Part shown: in pieces, positions 8,714-16,082 of the stretch
Layout: each line of letters begins with the position of its first letter
Numbering within the stretch: position 1 is the first letter of the stretch
Source: Ruminococcus sp.
GTDB taxonomy: Bacteria; Bacillota; Clostridia; Oscillospirales; Ruminococcaceae
NCBI RefSeq assembly: GCF_016287535.1
Contig: NZ_JAEFAJ010000011.1
Location: 1 to 64,000 of the forward strand
Reading direction: 5' to 3'
DNA length: 64,000 bases
Made by a program: the position numbers and the translations under genes
The notes under the pieces: model-generated
Told to the model about the DNA's origin: nothing
The model's input: only the letters and a program-made list of their open reading frames with translations
Database searches by the model: none

Positions 8714-8777
8714 TGGACTTCGACTCCTTATTTGTGGATTTATTATGTAAATTTAATTATGCTTTTACTGTAGAATA

Positions 8778-8870
8778 GGATATTATTCGCCCGAATGCGG
8801 GACGCCGAGGGCGGTGTCCCCTGCAAATGGTAATTTATTATCATTCATCATCTGCGGGCGGATAATATCA
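8778..8870. repeat. MITE-like element with inverted GGGCGGATAATAT ends
   Basis: The 93-bp spacer element has inverted ends: GGATATTATTCGCCCG at 8778-8793 matches the reverse of 8855-8870 at 14 of 16 positions. An inner hairpin (GGGAC...GTCCC) lies at 8799-8820. The same end sequence recurs as a solo palindrome at 15574-15594. It contains no coding sequence. Confidence 0.65.
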
Positions 8871-8923
8871 GCTCCTACTAATTACTACTTTCTACTTTCT
8901 AATTTCTTAGCTCTTAGTTCTAT

Positions 8924-9499
8924 TTACTTAGCTGCTTTGCCAAGCTCGAAAGCCTTCTTGTTGAGTTCGAGGAACTTAGCCGGTACGCACTGCTCCAGTG
9001 CCTTCTGCCAGAGCTCGTCGGGATAGTCCATACGTGAGGCGAGAACGCCCATGAGAACTACGTTTGAAGCCTTTGCCGTACCTGCCTGCTCAGCCAGTGA
9101 GAGAGCGTCCACAGCTACTATCTCAGCACCTGCCGCCCTGAGCTTTTCCACGAGATTATCGGGATACTTTGCAGCTCCTGTGATGACCGGCATGGGGTCT
9201 ATCTGCTGTGTGGAGGTTATGAGCTTTCCGCCCTTCTTCAGATAAGGAAGGCATCTTGCGGCTTCGAGGAGCTCGAAGGATATAACAGCGTCTGCCTCAC
9301 CCTTTTCGATAACAGGTGAATATACCTTATCGCCGTATTTTACATAAGTGACAACGGAGCCGCCTCTCTGTGACATTCCATGTACCTCGCTGACCTTTAC
9401 GTCATAGCCCTGTGCGAGAAGCACATTTCCGAGAAGTCTTGAAGCAAGCAGCGAACCCTGTCCGCCGACTCCGACTATCATTATAGATTTAGTTTCCAT
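8924..9499 (-). CDS. iorB: Indolepyruvate ferredoxin oxidoreductase, beta subunit
   Basis: The 191-residue protein is the gamma/beta-type catalytic partner of IorA. The N-terminus MIVGVGGQGSLLASRLLGN holds the expected GxGGQG loop, followed by EVHGMSQRGGSVVTYVKYG, both hallmarks of the family. The start is set by AAGGAG. With IorA it interconverts aryl-pyruvate plus CoA and aryl-acetyl-CoA plus CO2 using ferredoxin. Normally iorB follows iorA directly; here two unrelated genes (9532-11037) lie between them, all on the same strand. Confidence 0.95.
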   Translation of the reverse strand: METKSIMIVGVGGQGSLLASRLLGNVLLAQGYDVKVSEVHGMSQRGGSVVTYVKYGDKVYSPVIEKGEADAVISFELLEAARCLPYLKKGGKLITSTQQIDPMPVITGAAKYPDNLVEKLRAAGAEIVAVDALSLAEQAGTAKASNVVLMGVLASRMDYPDELWQKALEQCVPAKFLELNKKAFELGKAAK

Positions 9500-9531
9500 T
9501 ATATATTACTCCTTAATATCAATGATCTTTA

Positions 9532-10629
9532 TCAGTCTTTCTTTCCGAACTTGGAGAACAGCCATAATCCTCCCATAGCGCAGAAGAGGTAATTTTCCAG
9601 AACAGAGATCACAAATTTTCCCTTTATGTCATAGTGATCAAGTATCCTGCTGAAATGCGCCGAACAATTTGAATACGTAGGATCCGAAAAACCGAACATA
9701 TAGTATAAAGCATCGTCTACAGTCGATTCTGTAATACCCTCATACTTATCGTTATTGGCTATCTCAGAATTAGCATAGCTTTTCGCGGCGATAAGAGTGT
9801 CTCTCAGCTTGTAAGTCCATGACATACGGACTGCCAGGAATACCGTTATTACCATTACGGATATGCATACGATAAACATTACCTTTGACGCAGTCTTGTC
9901 GTTTCTTGTAGCGATATAGTATCCGAAGAATACTCCGCCGGCAAGTACGGCACCGCACAATGAGGCAATAAAGCCCATTCTTGCGAGACCTGCGATCAGG
10001 AAGAAACCGGGTATCGCACCGATAATTGCGCCAAGAGCGCCCTTTAAAACCGACGTGAACTGAACAGGCTCATCGAAACCGGCATATGAAGCTCCGAAAT
10101 CCGGGGTCGAACTGTAAGAAGTATCACTGTAGCCCGTGGAACGCTGTCCATAACCGTACTGCGAATCACCGTAGCCTGATGACTGCTGTCCGTAGCCGTA
10201 CTGCGAATTACCGTAGCCCGTTGACTGCTGTCCATAACCGTACTGCGAATTACCGTAGCCTGATGACTGCTGTCCATAACCGTACTGCGAATTACCGTAG
10301 CCTGATGACTGCTGTCCGTAACCGCTCTGAGAATTACTGTAGCCCGTTGACTGCTGTCCGTAGCTGCTTTGCGCATTGCTGTAGCCCGTTGACTGCTGTC
10401 CGTAGCCACTCTGAGAATTACTGTAGCCCGTTGACTGCTGTCCGTAGCCGCTCTGCGCATTGCTGTAGCCTGTTGACTGCTGTCCGTAGCCACTCTGTGC
10501 GTTACTGTAGCCTGTTGACTGCATAGCTGCATTTTCAGCTTCCTCAGCTGCCTGCTGCGCAAGCTCTTTCATGCTGTTAAGATCGCCGATACCGTTGGGT
10601 CCTCCTACGCTTTGCATTAAATCGTCCAT
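9532..10629 (-). CDS. Membrane protein with N-terminal YGQQSTGYS low-complexity repeats
   Basis: This 365-residue protein has three parts. Residues 1-36 are a short acidic helix. Residues 37-162 are nine 14-residue repeats of the form QSTGYSNAQSGYGQ, plus a partial tenth. Residues 190-365 carry about four membrane segments (near 197-217, 218-240, 249-267 and 338-358) with a soluble loop between the last two. The repeat half is rich in Gln, Ser, Gly and Tyr, almost free of charge, and therefore probably disordered. In composition it resembles prion-like domains of eukaryotic FUS-type proteins. The function is unknown. It sits between iorA and iorB but has no evident link to their chemistry. 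Confidence 0.75.
   Translation of the reverse strand: MDDLMQSVGGPNGIGDLNSMKELAQQAAEEAENAAMQSTGYSNAQSGYGQQSTGYSNAQSGYGQQSTGYSNSQSGYGQQSTGYSNAQSSYGQQSTGYSNSQSGYGQQSSGYGNSQYGYGQQSSGYGNSQYGYGQQSTGYGNSQYGYGQQSSGYGDSQYGYGQRSTGYSDTSYSSTPDFGASYAGFDEPVQFTSVLKGALGAIIGAIPGFFLIAGLARMGFIASLCGAVLAGGVFFGYYIATRNDKTASKVMFIVCISVMVITVFLAVRMSWTYKLRDTLIAAKSYANSEIANNDKYEGITESTVDDALYYMFGFSDPTYSNCSAHFSRILDHYDIKGKFVISVLENYLFCAMGGLWLFSKFGKKD
10144..10521. repeat. 42-bp coding tandem repeat (nine units)
   Basis: Nine consecutive 42-bp units encode the 14-residue repeat of the protein at 9532-10629, with a degenerate tenth unit following towards lower coordinates. Units differ mainly at three or four third-codon or Ser/Gly/Tyr positions, and the units nearest each other are the most alike. 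That pattern suggests growth by slippage or unequal recombination, so copy number may vary between strains. Confidence 0.9.
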
Positions 10630-10644
10630 TTTTCCATACTCTCC

Positions 10645-11037
10645 CTATATTATTTCAAGATCGCCGTCTACAAATCCTATAGCGGCGCCTCTGCCCCCGC
10701 TTAAAATGTCCTTATATCTTCCGTTGCTGATATATTCCTCAGCCATTTCCTTTATAAGCTCCTGTGCGTGTTCACGACCTGTATCGTCCTCGTCGGAAGT
10801 ATCGACAGTAAAGATATTCTCTTCACAGCTCCATACCTCCTCACACGCCCATTCGCCCTCCTTGTCATCGGGATCAAATTCGCAGGCAGCTACAAGCTGT
10901 ACCGCGTAGATGTGATCTTCTTCAGACTCCTCATAGAGATTGAAACAGAACGCCTTTGTCTCCTCAGGCATATCGTTGTTTTCGAGGATATCGTCCAGCC
11001 AGTGGGCAAATTCCTCATATATGTTCATCTGTAACAT
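10645..11037 (-). CDS. Acidic hypothetical protein
   Basis: From the ATG preceded by AAGGAAAT the protein has 130 residues and is strongly acidic (EESEEDH, DPDDKEGEW, VDTSDEDDTGREH). It has no signal peptide or membrane segment. Trp and Cys residues cluster in the middle (EWACEEVWSCEE). The longer upstream frame reads through an intergenic repeat and is rejected. The gene lies 15 bp upstream of the low-complexity membrane protein and is probably co-transcribed with it. I do not recognise the family. Confidence 0.6.
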   Translation of the reverse strand: MLQMNIYEEFAHWLDDILENNDMPEETKAFCFNLYEESEEDHIYAVQLVAACEFDPDDKEGEWACEEVWSCEENIFTVDTSDEDDTGREHAQELIKEMAEEYISNGRYKDILSGGRGAAIGFVDGDLEII

Positions 11038-11057
11038 GATAATTTCCTTATTTTCAC

Positions 11058-11136
11058 GGGCGGCGGAACTCCCAACAGGAGCCGCGACCCTCTGTCCTTC
11101 GGACATCTCCCTGTACTACAGGAAGTTACCGCCCCT
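11058..11136. repeat. Palindromic GGGCGG...CCGCCCC intergenic element
   Basis: The element begins GGGCGGCGGAACTCC and ends GGAAGTTACCGCCCC, which are imperfect inverted repeats. An inner hairpin GTCC-TTC-GGAC is at the centre. It lies between iorA and the acidic protein gene and is the same general class as the elements at 8778, 15574 and 16083. Confidence 0.55.
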
Positions 11137-11183
11137 ACTTAGTTCTTAGATCTTAGTTCTAAGTTCTACTCACTACTTACTAT

Positions 11184-12914
11184 TCACTCGATTGCGCCGA
11201 CCTTGCACTGCTCCTGGCAGATTCCGCAGCCTACGCAGAGAGTGTGGTCAACAACTGCCTTGCCGTCGCGCATCGATATAGCGGGACATCCCAGCTTCAT
11301 GCACATCTTGCAGCCTACACACTTGTCTGTATTCACCTTTACAGGCGGATTGTGCTTAACGTACTTCAGAAGTGCGCATGGACGGCGTGAGATAATAACA
11401 GAAGCCTCGTCAGCTGCGAGCTCCTCCTTGATAGCTGCCTCTGTCTCGGCAAGCTTGTAGGGGTCTGTAACTCTTACGCGCTTGATGCCGATAGCCTTGC
11501 AGAGCTCTTCAAGGTTTACTGCCGCAGCAGGATCGCCCTTGAGGTTCTTGCCTGTGGTGGGGTTCTGCTGATGACCTGTCATGCCTGTGATAGAGTTATC
11601 GAGTATGATAACTGTTGAATTTGAATTATTGTAAGCGATATTCACAAGACCTGTCATGCCGCTGTGCATGAAGGTGGAATCGCCGATGACCGCAACCGTC
11701 TTGTGCTCTGACTCCGCTCCCCTTGCCTTGTTGAAGCCGTGAAGTCCGGATATGGAAGCTCCCATGCAGATAGTTGTATCTATAGCGTTGAGAGGTGCGG
11801 CAGCTCCGAGAGTGTAGCAGCCGATATCTCCGGATACCGTAACACCCAGCTTTTTCAGGCAGTAGAACAGTCCTCTGTGGGGACATCCCGCACACATAAC
11901 AGGAGGACGTACAGGTATTTCATCATCAAGAGCAACAAAGTCCTTCTTCTCACCGAGAAGCTTCTCTGCGATGACAGACTGGGGAAGCTCTCCGATATAG
12001 CCGAATATCTCCTTGCCCTTCACGTTGTTCACGCCGATGTTGCGGCAGTGCTCCTCGATTATGCCGTCAAGCTCCTCGATAACGTATACCTGCTCATACT
12101 TCTTTGCAAAGTCCTGAATGAGCTTTACCGGGAGAGGATTTACCATACCCAGTTTAAGTACGGAAGCCTTGTCGCCGAGAGCTTCCTTTACGTACTGGTA
12201 AGCGGCTCCGTTGGTGATAACGCCGAACTCAGCCTTGTCTGATATCTCAACTCTGTTGAGGGGGGTAGTCTCGGAATACTCGATGAGCTTCTTTGTACGC
12301 TCCTCAACGAATACGTGTCTGCCCTTTGCGTATGCAGGCATCATAACGAACTTGCTGGGAGTCTTTTCGTAGTCTTTAAGAGGGAGGTCATTGCGCTCCT
12401 CCATTTCAACTATGCTCTGTGAGTGAGCAACTCTCGTGGACATTCTTACTATGAACGGTGCGTCAAACTTCTCCGAAAGCTCGAAGGCAAGCTTGACGAA
12501 CTCCTTACATTCTGTAGAGTCTGATGGTTCAAGCATGGGCACCTTTGAAGCTATAGCGTGGTGGCGGCTGTCCTGCTCGTTCTGGGAGGAATGCATACCC
12601 TGATCGTCGGCAACTGCGATGACCATACCTGCGTTTACTCCTGTATATCCTGCTGTATACAGCGGGTCTGCGGCTACGTTGAGACCAACGTGCTTCATTC
12701 CGCAGAAGCTCCTTGCGCCTGCGATAGAAGCTCCGAGAGCTGTCTCCATAGCGACCTTCTCATTGGGAGCCCATTCTGCGTACACCTCGTCGTACTTTGC
12801 GACCTCTTCGGTTATCTCCGTGGACGGTGTACCGGGGTAGCTCGATACTACGCGGCAGCCCGCTTCATACAAGCCTCTTGCGAAGGCTTCGTTTCCCAGC
12901 ATTAATTTCTTCAT
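11184..12914 (-). CDS. iorA: Indolepyruvate ferredoxin oxidoreductase, alpha subunit
   Basis: The 576-residue alpha subunit carries the TPP-dependent core and two C-terminal 4Fe-4S clusters. It begins MLGNEAFARGLYEAGC and has the YPGTPSTEI loop. CAGCPHRG and the GDIGCY...GASISG region belong to the TPP-binding half, with GDSTFMHSGMTGL near residue 410. The C-terminus has CVGCKMCMKLGCP and CVGCGICQEQCK, two complete ferredoxin motifs. It oxidatively decarboxylates aryl-pyruvates or runs in reverse as a CO2-fixing synthase, exchanging electrons with ferredoxin. The beta subunit is 1.7 kb downstream. Confidence 0.96.
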   Translation of the reverse strand: MKKLMLGNEAFARGLYEAGCRVVSSYPGTPSTEITEEVAKYDEVYAEWAPNEKVAMETALGASIAGARSFCGMKHVGLNVAADPLYTAGYTGVNAGMVIAVADDQGMHSSQNEQDSRHHAIASKVPMLEPSDSTECKEFVKLAFELSEKFDAPFIVRMSTRVAHSQSIVEMEERNDLPLKDYEKTPSKFVMMPAYAKGRHVFVEERTKKLIEYSETTPLNRVEISDKAEFGVITNGAAYQYVKEALGDKASVLKLGMVNPLPVKLIQDFAKKYEQVYVIEELDGIIEEHCRNIGVNNVKGKEIFGYIGELPQSVIAEKLLGEKKDFVALDDEIPVRPPVMCAGCPHRGLFYCLKKLGVTVSGDIGCYTLGAAAPLNAIDTTICMGASISGLHGFNKARGAESEHKTVAVIGDSTFMHSGMTGLVNIAYNNSNSTVIILDNSITGMTGHQQNPTTGKNLKGDPAAAVNLEELCKAIGIKRVRVTDPYKLAETEAAIKEELAADEASVIISRRPCALLKYVKHNPPVKVNTDKCVGCKMCMKLGCPAISMRDGKAVVDHTLCVGCGICQEQCKVGAIE

Positions 12915-12959
12915 TTTATGTATTTTCCTTTCATGTTAAAGATTATCATATCTATGTCA

Positions 12960-13072
12960 GTTGAGAGTGGAGAGTGGAGAGTTGACAGTTATTGCGTTCA
13001 CTGTGCTCATATCATTTAAAATTCGCCGCAGGCGACACCGCAGCTCTAAACTCTCAACTCTCAATTCTCAAC
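12960..13072 (-). repeat. 113-bp dispersed element, copy A
   Basis: Read on the minus strand this spacer begins GTTGAGAATTGAGAGTTGAG and ends CCACTCTCAAC. It aligns along its length with 58892-59002 on the plus strand. Shared internal blocks are GTGT-CGCCTGCGGCGA, TTTAAAT-ATATGAGC and the CAACTCTCC/TAACTCTCC block. The ends are inverted repeats of each other, as in miniature transposable elements. Its first 12 bp supply the final codons and stop of the HAD gene at 13061-13888. Confidence 0.8.
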
Positions 13073-13888
13073 TTTTAATTCATCAGCCAGCCACTTTGCA
13101 ACTCCGTCCTCGGAGTTGGTACCGATGACATAGTCGGCAGCAGCCTTTACCTCGTCTCTTGCGTTGCCTACCGCAACTTTTATATCCGCCTCCGCGAACA
13201 GGGGCAGGTCATTGAGGTTGTCACCAAATGCGATTATCTCATCAAAGCCGTATTTCTCCCGGAGGAAACGCAGTCCGTTGGACTTTGAGGCTTTATGTGA
13301 AAAGAACTCCAGATACCACGAATCATCGTATACGTCAAGGTAAAAAGCATGGTCTATGCCTGATATCTTCTCGGCTTCCAGCTTCACCGGCAGAAGCTCC
13401 TCATAGCGTCCTCTTGTGGTGAAATATACCGTATATCCGTCGGCATAGTCCTCAAGGCGGCACTGCACAAAAGGCTTTTTGTACTCATGCTTCCTGACCT
13501 CGGCAAAGCTCCTCATTACCCTGCTGGTGAGCTTCTCATAATAGCAGGTGAGCGCACCGTCGTCTATGCGGTACATAAAGCATTCCACACCGTGGCGCTT
13601 ATATATGCGAAGCAACTCCGCGGAGACCGCCGGATCAATGAATTCGCTCTTTATGTAGCTCTTGTTTTTTATGTCGTAAATACTCACGCCGTTCATAAGT
13701 ATGCACGGAACATTTATATCCAGCGCCGAGGTTATTGGTATGGCAGAATATATCGATCTTGCAGTAGCAAAGGTAAAGTACATTCCCCCTGCCGTCAGAG
13801 CATTGACGACCTCCGCTGTATGCGCTGTTATTTCAGGCTTAGGGTCCAGCAGTGTACCGTCAAGATCACTTATACAGAGCCTTTTCAA
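13061..13888 (-). CDS. Cof-type HAD phosphatase
   Basis: A HAD superfamily IIB (Cof) hydrolase of 275 residues, probably a sugar-phosphate or other small phosphoester phosphatase. The N-terminus is MKRLCISDLDGTLLDPKP, with the DxDGTLL nucleophile motif. The motif IV region FGDNLNDLPLFAEA and AVGNARDEVKAAADYVIG are typical. I start at TTG because GGAGGTGA lies 8 nt upstream, whereas the ATG at 13930 falls about where transcription should begin. The last three residues and the stop codon come from the repeat element at 12960-13072, so the C-terminus was probably remodelled by that element. Confidence 0.88.
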   Translation of the reverse strand: MKRLCISDLDGTLLDPKPEITAHTAEVVNALTAGGMYFTFATARSIYSAIPITSALDINVPCILMNGVSIYDIKNKSYIKSEFIDPAVSAELLRIYKRHGVECFMYRIDDGALTCYYEKLTSRVMRSFAEVRKHEYKKPFVQCRLEDYADGYTVYFTTRGRYEELLPVKLEAEKISGIDHAFYLDVYDDSWYLEFFSHKASKSNGLRFLREKYGFDEIIAFGDNLNDLPLFAEADIKVAVGNARDEVKAAADYVIGTNSEDGVAKWLADELKVEN

Positions 13889-13936
13889 TTTTTCGGTCAC
13901 CTCCGTGAGCTTGCGTGTATATTTATACATAATAAT

Positions 13937-13965
13937 ATTATATCATATCCGGTCAGAAAAGTGAA
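13937..13965 (-). promoter_or_regulatory. Promoter for the HAD phosphatase gene
   Basis: On the minus strand TTCACT (-35, weak) and TATAAT (-10, perfect) are 17 bp apart. Transcription would begin near 13930, giving a leader of about 40 nt before the TTG start at 13888. Confidence 0.65.
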
Positions 13966-14098
13966 GAAATATTTTTTAACAGGAAAGCGATTTGTACATT
14001 CCGACGGATTTTGCCCGCTCAGAATGTTAATCCTGCATAAACGAGCCGAGCAGCCGCTCCCTTGCCTCGCACGGCGTTTAGTGAGTAGAGCTAAGCAC

Positions 14099-14140
14099 TA
14101 AAAAAGAGCCACGAAGAGATATTGTCTCTTCATGGCTCAA
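14099..14140 (-). terminator. Rho-independent terminator after hsp20
   Basis: On the minus strand GAGCCATGAAGAGA pairs with TCTCTTCGTGGCTC, a long stem with a 5-nt loop, followed by six T residues. It ends the hsp20 transcript. Confidence 0.9.
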
Positions 14141-14174
14141 TACAGGGTGTGTTATTTTTAATGGCAGGCAGCCA

Positions 14175-14600
14175 TTACTTTATTTCAAGGCGCTTGGCAA
14201 CCGGCGCTTCCGGAGCCTTTTTCGGCAGCTCAATGGTGAGGATACCGTTCTTGTACTCCGCGCTGATAGCGTCCGTATTTATATCCCCGATATCGAAGCT
14301 CCGCTTATACGAACCGAAGGTCCTCTCACGGCGGATATAATTGCCCTTGTCGTCCTTTTCGTCATTGTTAGTGCTGTGCTCAGCCGCGATAGTCAGCTGT
14401 GAGCCGTTGATGTCGAGCTTGATGTCCTCCTTCTCGAAGCCCGGAAGCTCGGATTCCATCACGTACTTGTCTCCGTCGTCGCGGATATCGGTACGGCAGT
14501 TGTTCAGCGGCATATTACCGCCGAAGAAGTTTTTGTCAAAGTCATTGAATGCGTTCCACAGATCAAAACCTGTGCCGCCGAAAGGTGTAAGTCCATACAT
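14175..14600 (-). CDS. hsp20: Hsp20/alpha-crystallin small heat shock protein
   Basis: The 141-residue protein has a short N-terminal arm (MYGLTPFGGTGFDLWNAFND), an alpha-crystallin domain from about 35 to 130 (YVMESELPGFEKEDIKLDIN, FGSYKRSFDIGD, AEYKNGILTIELPKK) and the short C-terminal tail RLEIK, an I/L-x-I/L-like oligomerisation motif. It is an ATP-independent holdase in the cytoplasm. A perfect CIRCE element at 14756-14782 upstream indicates control by the HrcA repressor, as for groESL and dnaK. Confidence 0.96.
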   Translation of the reverse strand: MYGLTPFGGTGFDLWNAFNDFDKNFFGGNMPLNNCRTDIRDDGDKYVMESELPGFEKEDIKLDINGSQLTIAAEHSTNNDEKDDKGNYIRRERTFGSYKRSFDIGDINTDAISAEYKNGILTIELPKKAPEAPVAKRLEIK

Positions 14601-14755
14601 AATTCATACCTCCAATAAATTTTTCATATTTATCCTATGCAGTTTTCCTCATAATATGCACTTTCCATCGGTATCGCTCCCTTTCCTTTCATTGTCTATA
14701 TATTACTGCCCTTTTTTGAAAGGAATATCAAGGTTTTGTGACAGTATAATGAAAA

Positions 14756-14782
14756 TTAGCACTCTCAGTGTAAGAGTGCTAA
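14756..14782 (-). promoter_or_regulatory. CIRCE element (HrcA operator)
   Basis: TTAGCACTC-N9-GAGTGCTAA is present without mismatch. It lies 156 bp upstream of hsp20 and downstream of the convergent-side ybaK stop, so hsp20 is the only plausible target. A TATACT hexamer just downstream on the minus strand may be the -10 box. CIRCE control of a small heat shock protein is less usual than control of groESL or dnaK. Confidence 0.92.
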
Positions 14783-14811
14783 TCATAAAAATATCTTATT
14801 GTAAAGCTGGC

Positions 14812-15303
14812 TTACTGTTCAGCCTGCGGAAGTATTATATCCTCGAATTTTCCGCGTATCGCCTTTACAAGAGCCTGCGGCGACAGATGTATCTGCACGC
14901 CTATGCGTCCGCCGCTTATGTAGAAATGCTGCATGGTCTCGGCACTGTTGTGTACCACTGTCATGAACTGCTTTTTCATGCCTATAGGCGTACAGCCCCC
15001 GCGTACATAGCCTGTTACCGCCGTTATGTCCTTTACGTGGAGAAGCTCCACTGACTTCTCGTCAACGCTCTTTGCAGCTTTTTTCAAGTCAAGCTCCAGA
15101 GCAACAGGAAGCAGGAAGCAGTAATAGCTGCCGCTCTTTCCCTTTGCCACAAGGGTCTTGAAGGTCTCTTCAAGGGGCTGCCCCAGCTTTTCGGCTGTGT
15201 GGATACCGTCGATGAACTCCTCGCATTCGTAGGTCTGCACGGTATAATCTATCTTGCTTTTATCAAGAAAACGCATAGCGTTTGTTTTCAGTTCTTTGCC
15301 CAT
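14812..15303 (-). CDS. ybaK: YbaK/EbsC-type aminoacyl-tRNA deacylase
   Basis: The protein has 163 residues from the ATG behind AGGAG; earlier GTG codons overlap that site. It carries the YbaK/ProX editing fold: KTNAMRFLDKSKIDYTVQTY, ETFKTLVAKG with the conserved Lys, FLLPVALELDLKKAAK, and GYVRGGCTPIGMKKQ with the GGxxPxG loop. The usual role is hydrolysis of Cys-tRNA(Pro) or similar misacylated tRNAs in the cytoplasm. It follows a small membrane protein gene on the same strand with 22 bp between. Confidence 0.93.
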   Translation of the reverse strand: MGKELKTNAMRFLDKSKIDYTVQTYECEEFIDGIHTAEKLGQPLEETFKTLVAKGKSGSYYCFLLPVALELDLKKAAKSVDEKSVELLHVKDITAVTGYVRGGCTPIGMKKQFMTVVHNSAETMQHFYISGGRIGVQIHLSPQALVKAIRGKFEDIILPQAEQ

Positions 15304-15325
15304 TAGCACCACTCCTAAAACTATA

Positions 15326-15556
15326 TTAATCCGGTCCGCCCCATTTTACCAGTTCAATACCCAGCCACACAAACAAAGAATGTATTATAAGCCATGAAAC
15401 GATAAAACTAATCCTCAAGCCTTTCAGATCGGGAACTTCATTATTCTTCTCCGCTTTTCTGATATGTGATTTAGCACAAAGGAAGTATATCCCAAACCAT
15501 ATTATTACATCACCAATCCCGCACAGAATAAGCTGAAAAGTAAATTTATCAATCAT
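15326..15556 (-). CDS. Small two-TM membrane protein
   Basis: From ATG after AGAGGTGA the product has 76 residues and two hydrophobic helices (about 7-26 and 46-66) joined by a basic loop (KSHIRKAEKNNEV). No family is recognised. It lies between a GNAT gene and ybaK, all on the minus strand. A short GGGCGGATAATATCCGCC palindrome sits directly before its ribosome binding site. Confidence 0.6.
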   Translation of the reverse strand: MIDKFTFQLILCGIGDVIIWFGIYFLCAKSHIRKAEKNNEVPDLKGLRISFIVSWLIIHSLFVWLGIELVKWGGPD

Positions 15557-15573
15557 TTTATTCACCTCTTATA

Positions 15574-15594
15574 CGGGCGGATAATATCCGCCTC
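15574..15594. repeat. Solo GGGCGGATAATATCCGCC palindrome
   Basis: This 21-bp near-perfect palindrome matches the terminal repeats of the element at 8778-8870. It may be a deletion remnant in which the two ends were fused. It is followed by CTCTACAG, resembling the CCCCTAC that follows related elements. Confidence 0.6.
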
Positions 15595-15600
15595 TACAGA

Positions 15601-16065
15601 TCAGCGTTTTATCTCCTCTTTGCTTTTTATAACAAATCCGTTCTGTGTATAGAGCTTCACTGCACGCTGATTCCATTCAGCCACACGGAGCGTTATCGGC
15701 TCACCGGTATATTCCCTGATATGTTCTGTCGCCCAAAGCAACAGCTGCTTTCCGAACCCTCTGCCCCGATACTTCTTAGCAACTATCAGGTCGTCTATTT
15801 CCGTACCGTAACAACCCACGCTGCCTATGACAGTTTCACCGTCCATGAGCAGGAAGATATTTTCCTTTTTATCCTTTATCTGCCGAATATCCGAAAGGAA
15901 GCTGTAGGGCTCAATATCCAGAGCTTTCCGCATATCAAAGAAGCACTCGTTGTATATTCGCTCATACTGGCTGTAATACCTGTCATGAAAAGGTATCATT
16001 TCAATTCTGGTTTTTTCAGGCACTGCGCCTGTGTATTCCATTTCGTATACGATAAAGCTTTTCAT
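15601..16065 (-). CDS. GNAT family N-acetyltransferase
   Basis: The protein has about 154 residues. The acetyl-CoA binding motif A is visible as VAKKYRGRGFGKQLLLWATE (RGxGxG/A type), followed by ITLRVAEWNQRAVKLYTQNG, the motif B asparagine and tyrosine typical of GNATs. The substrate cannot be told. The start is uncertain: the ATG at 16065 has only a weak ribosome binding site, and the GTG further upstream lies inside a palindromic repeat. Confidence 0.82.
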   Translation of the reverse strand: MKSFIVYEMEYTGAVPEKTRIEMIPFHDRYYSQYERIYNECFFDMRKALDIEPYSFLSDIRQIKDKKENIFLLMDGETVIGSVGCYGTEIDDLIVAKKYRGRGFGKQLLLWATEHIREYTGEPITLRVAEWNQRAVKLYTQNGFVIKSKEEIKR

Positions 16066-16082
16066 AATTACATTTGATATTC

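Noticed and set aside
10144-10521. CRISPR array
   Set aside because: The 42-bp units are contiguous, in frame and coding, without unique spacers, and no cas genes are present.
10086-10526. Plus-strand 146-codon repetitive frame (NRTANYRSLMTAV units)
   Set aside because: It is the antisense reading of the 42-bp repeat in the membrane protein gene, kept open by the repeat itself. No ribosome binding site.
11041-11106. N-terminal extension of the acidic protein to 11106
   Set aside because: The extra residues are translated from a palindromic intergenic element; AAGGAAAT supports the start at 11037.
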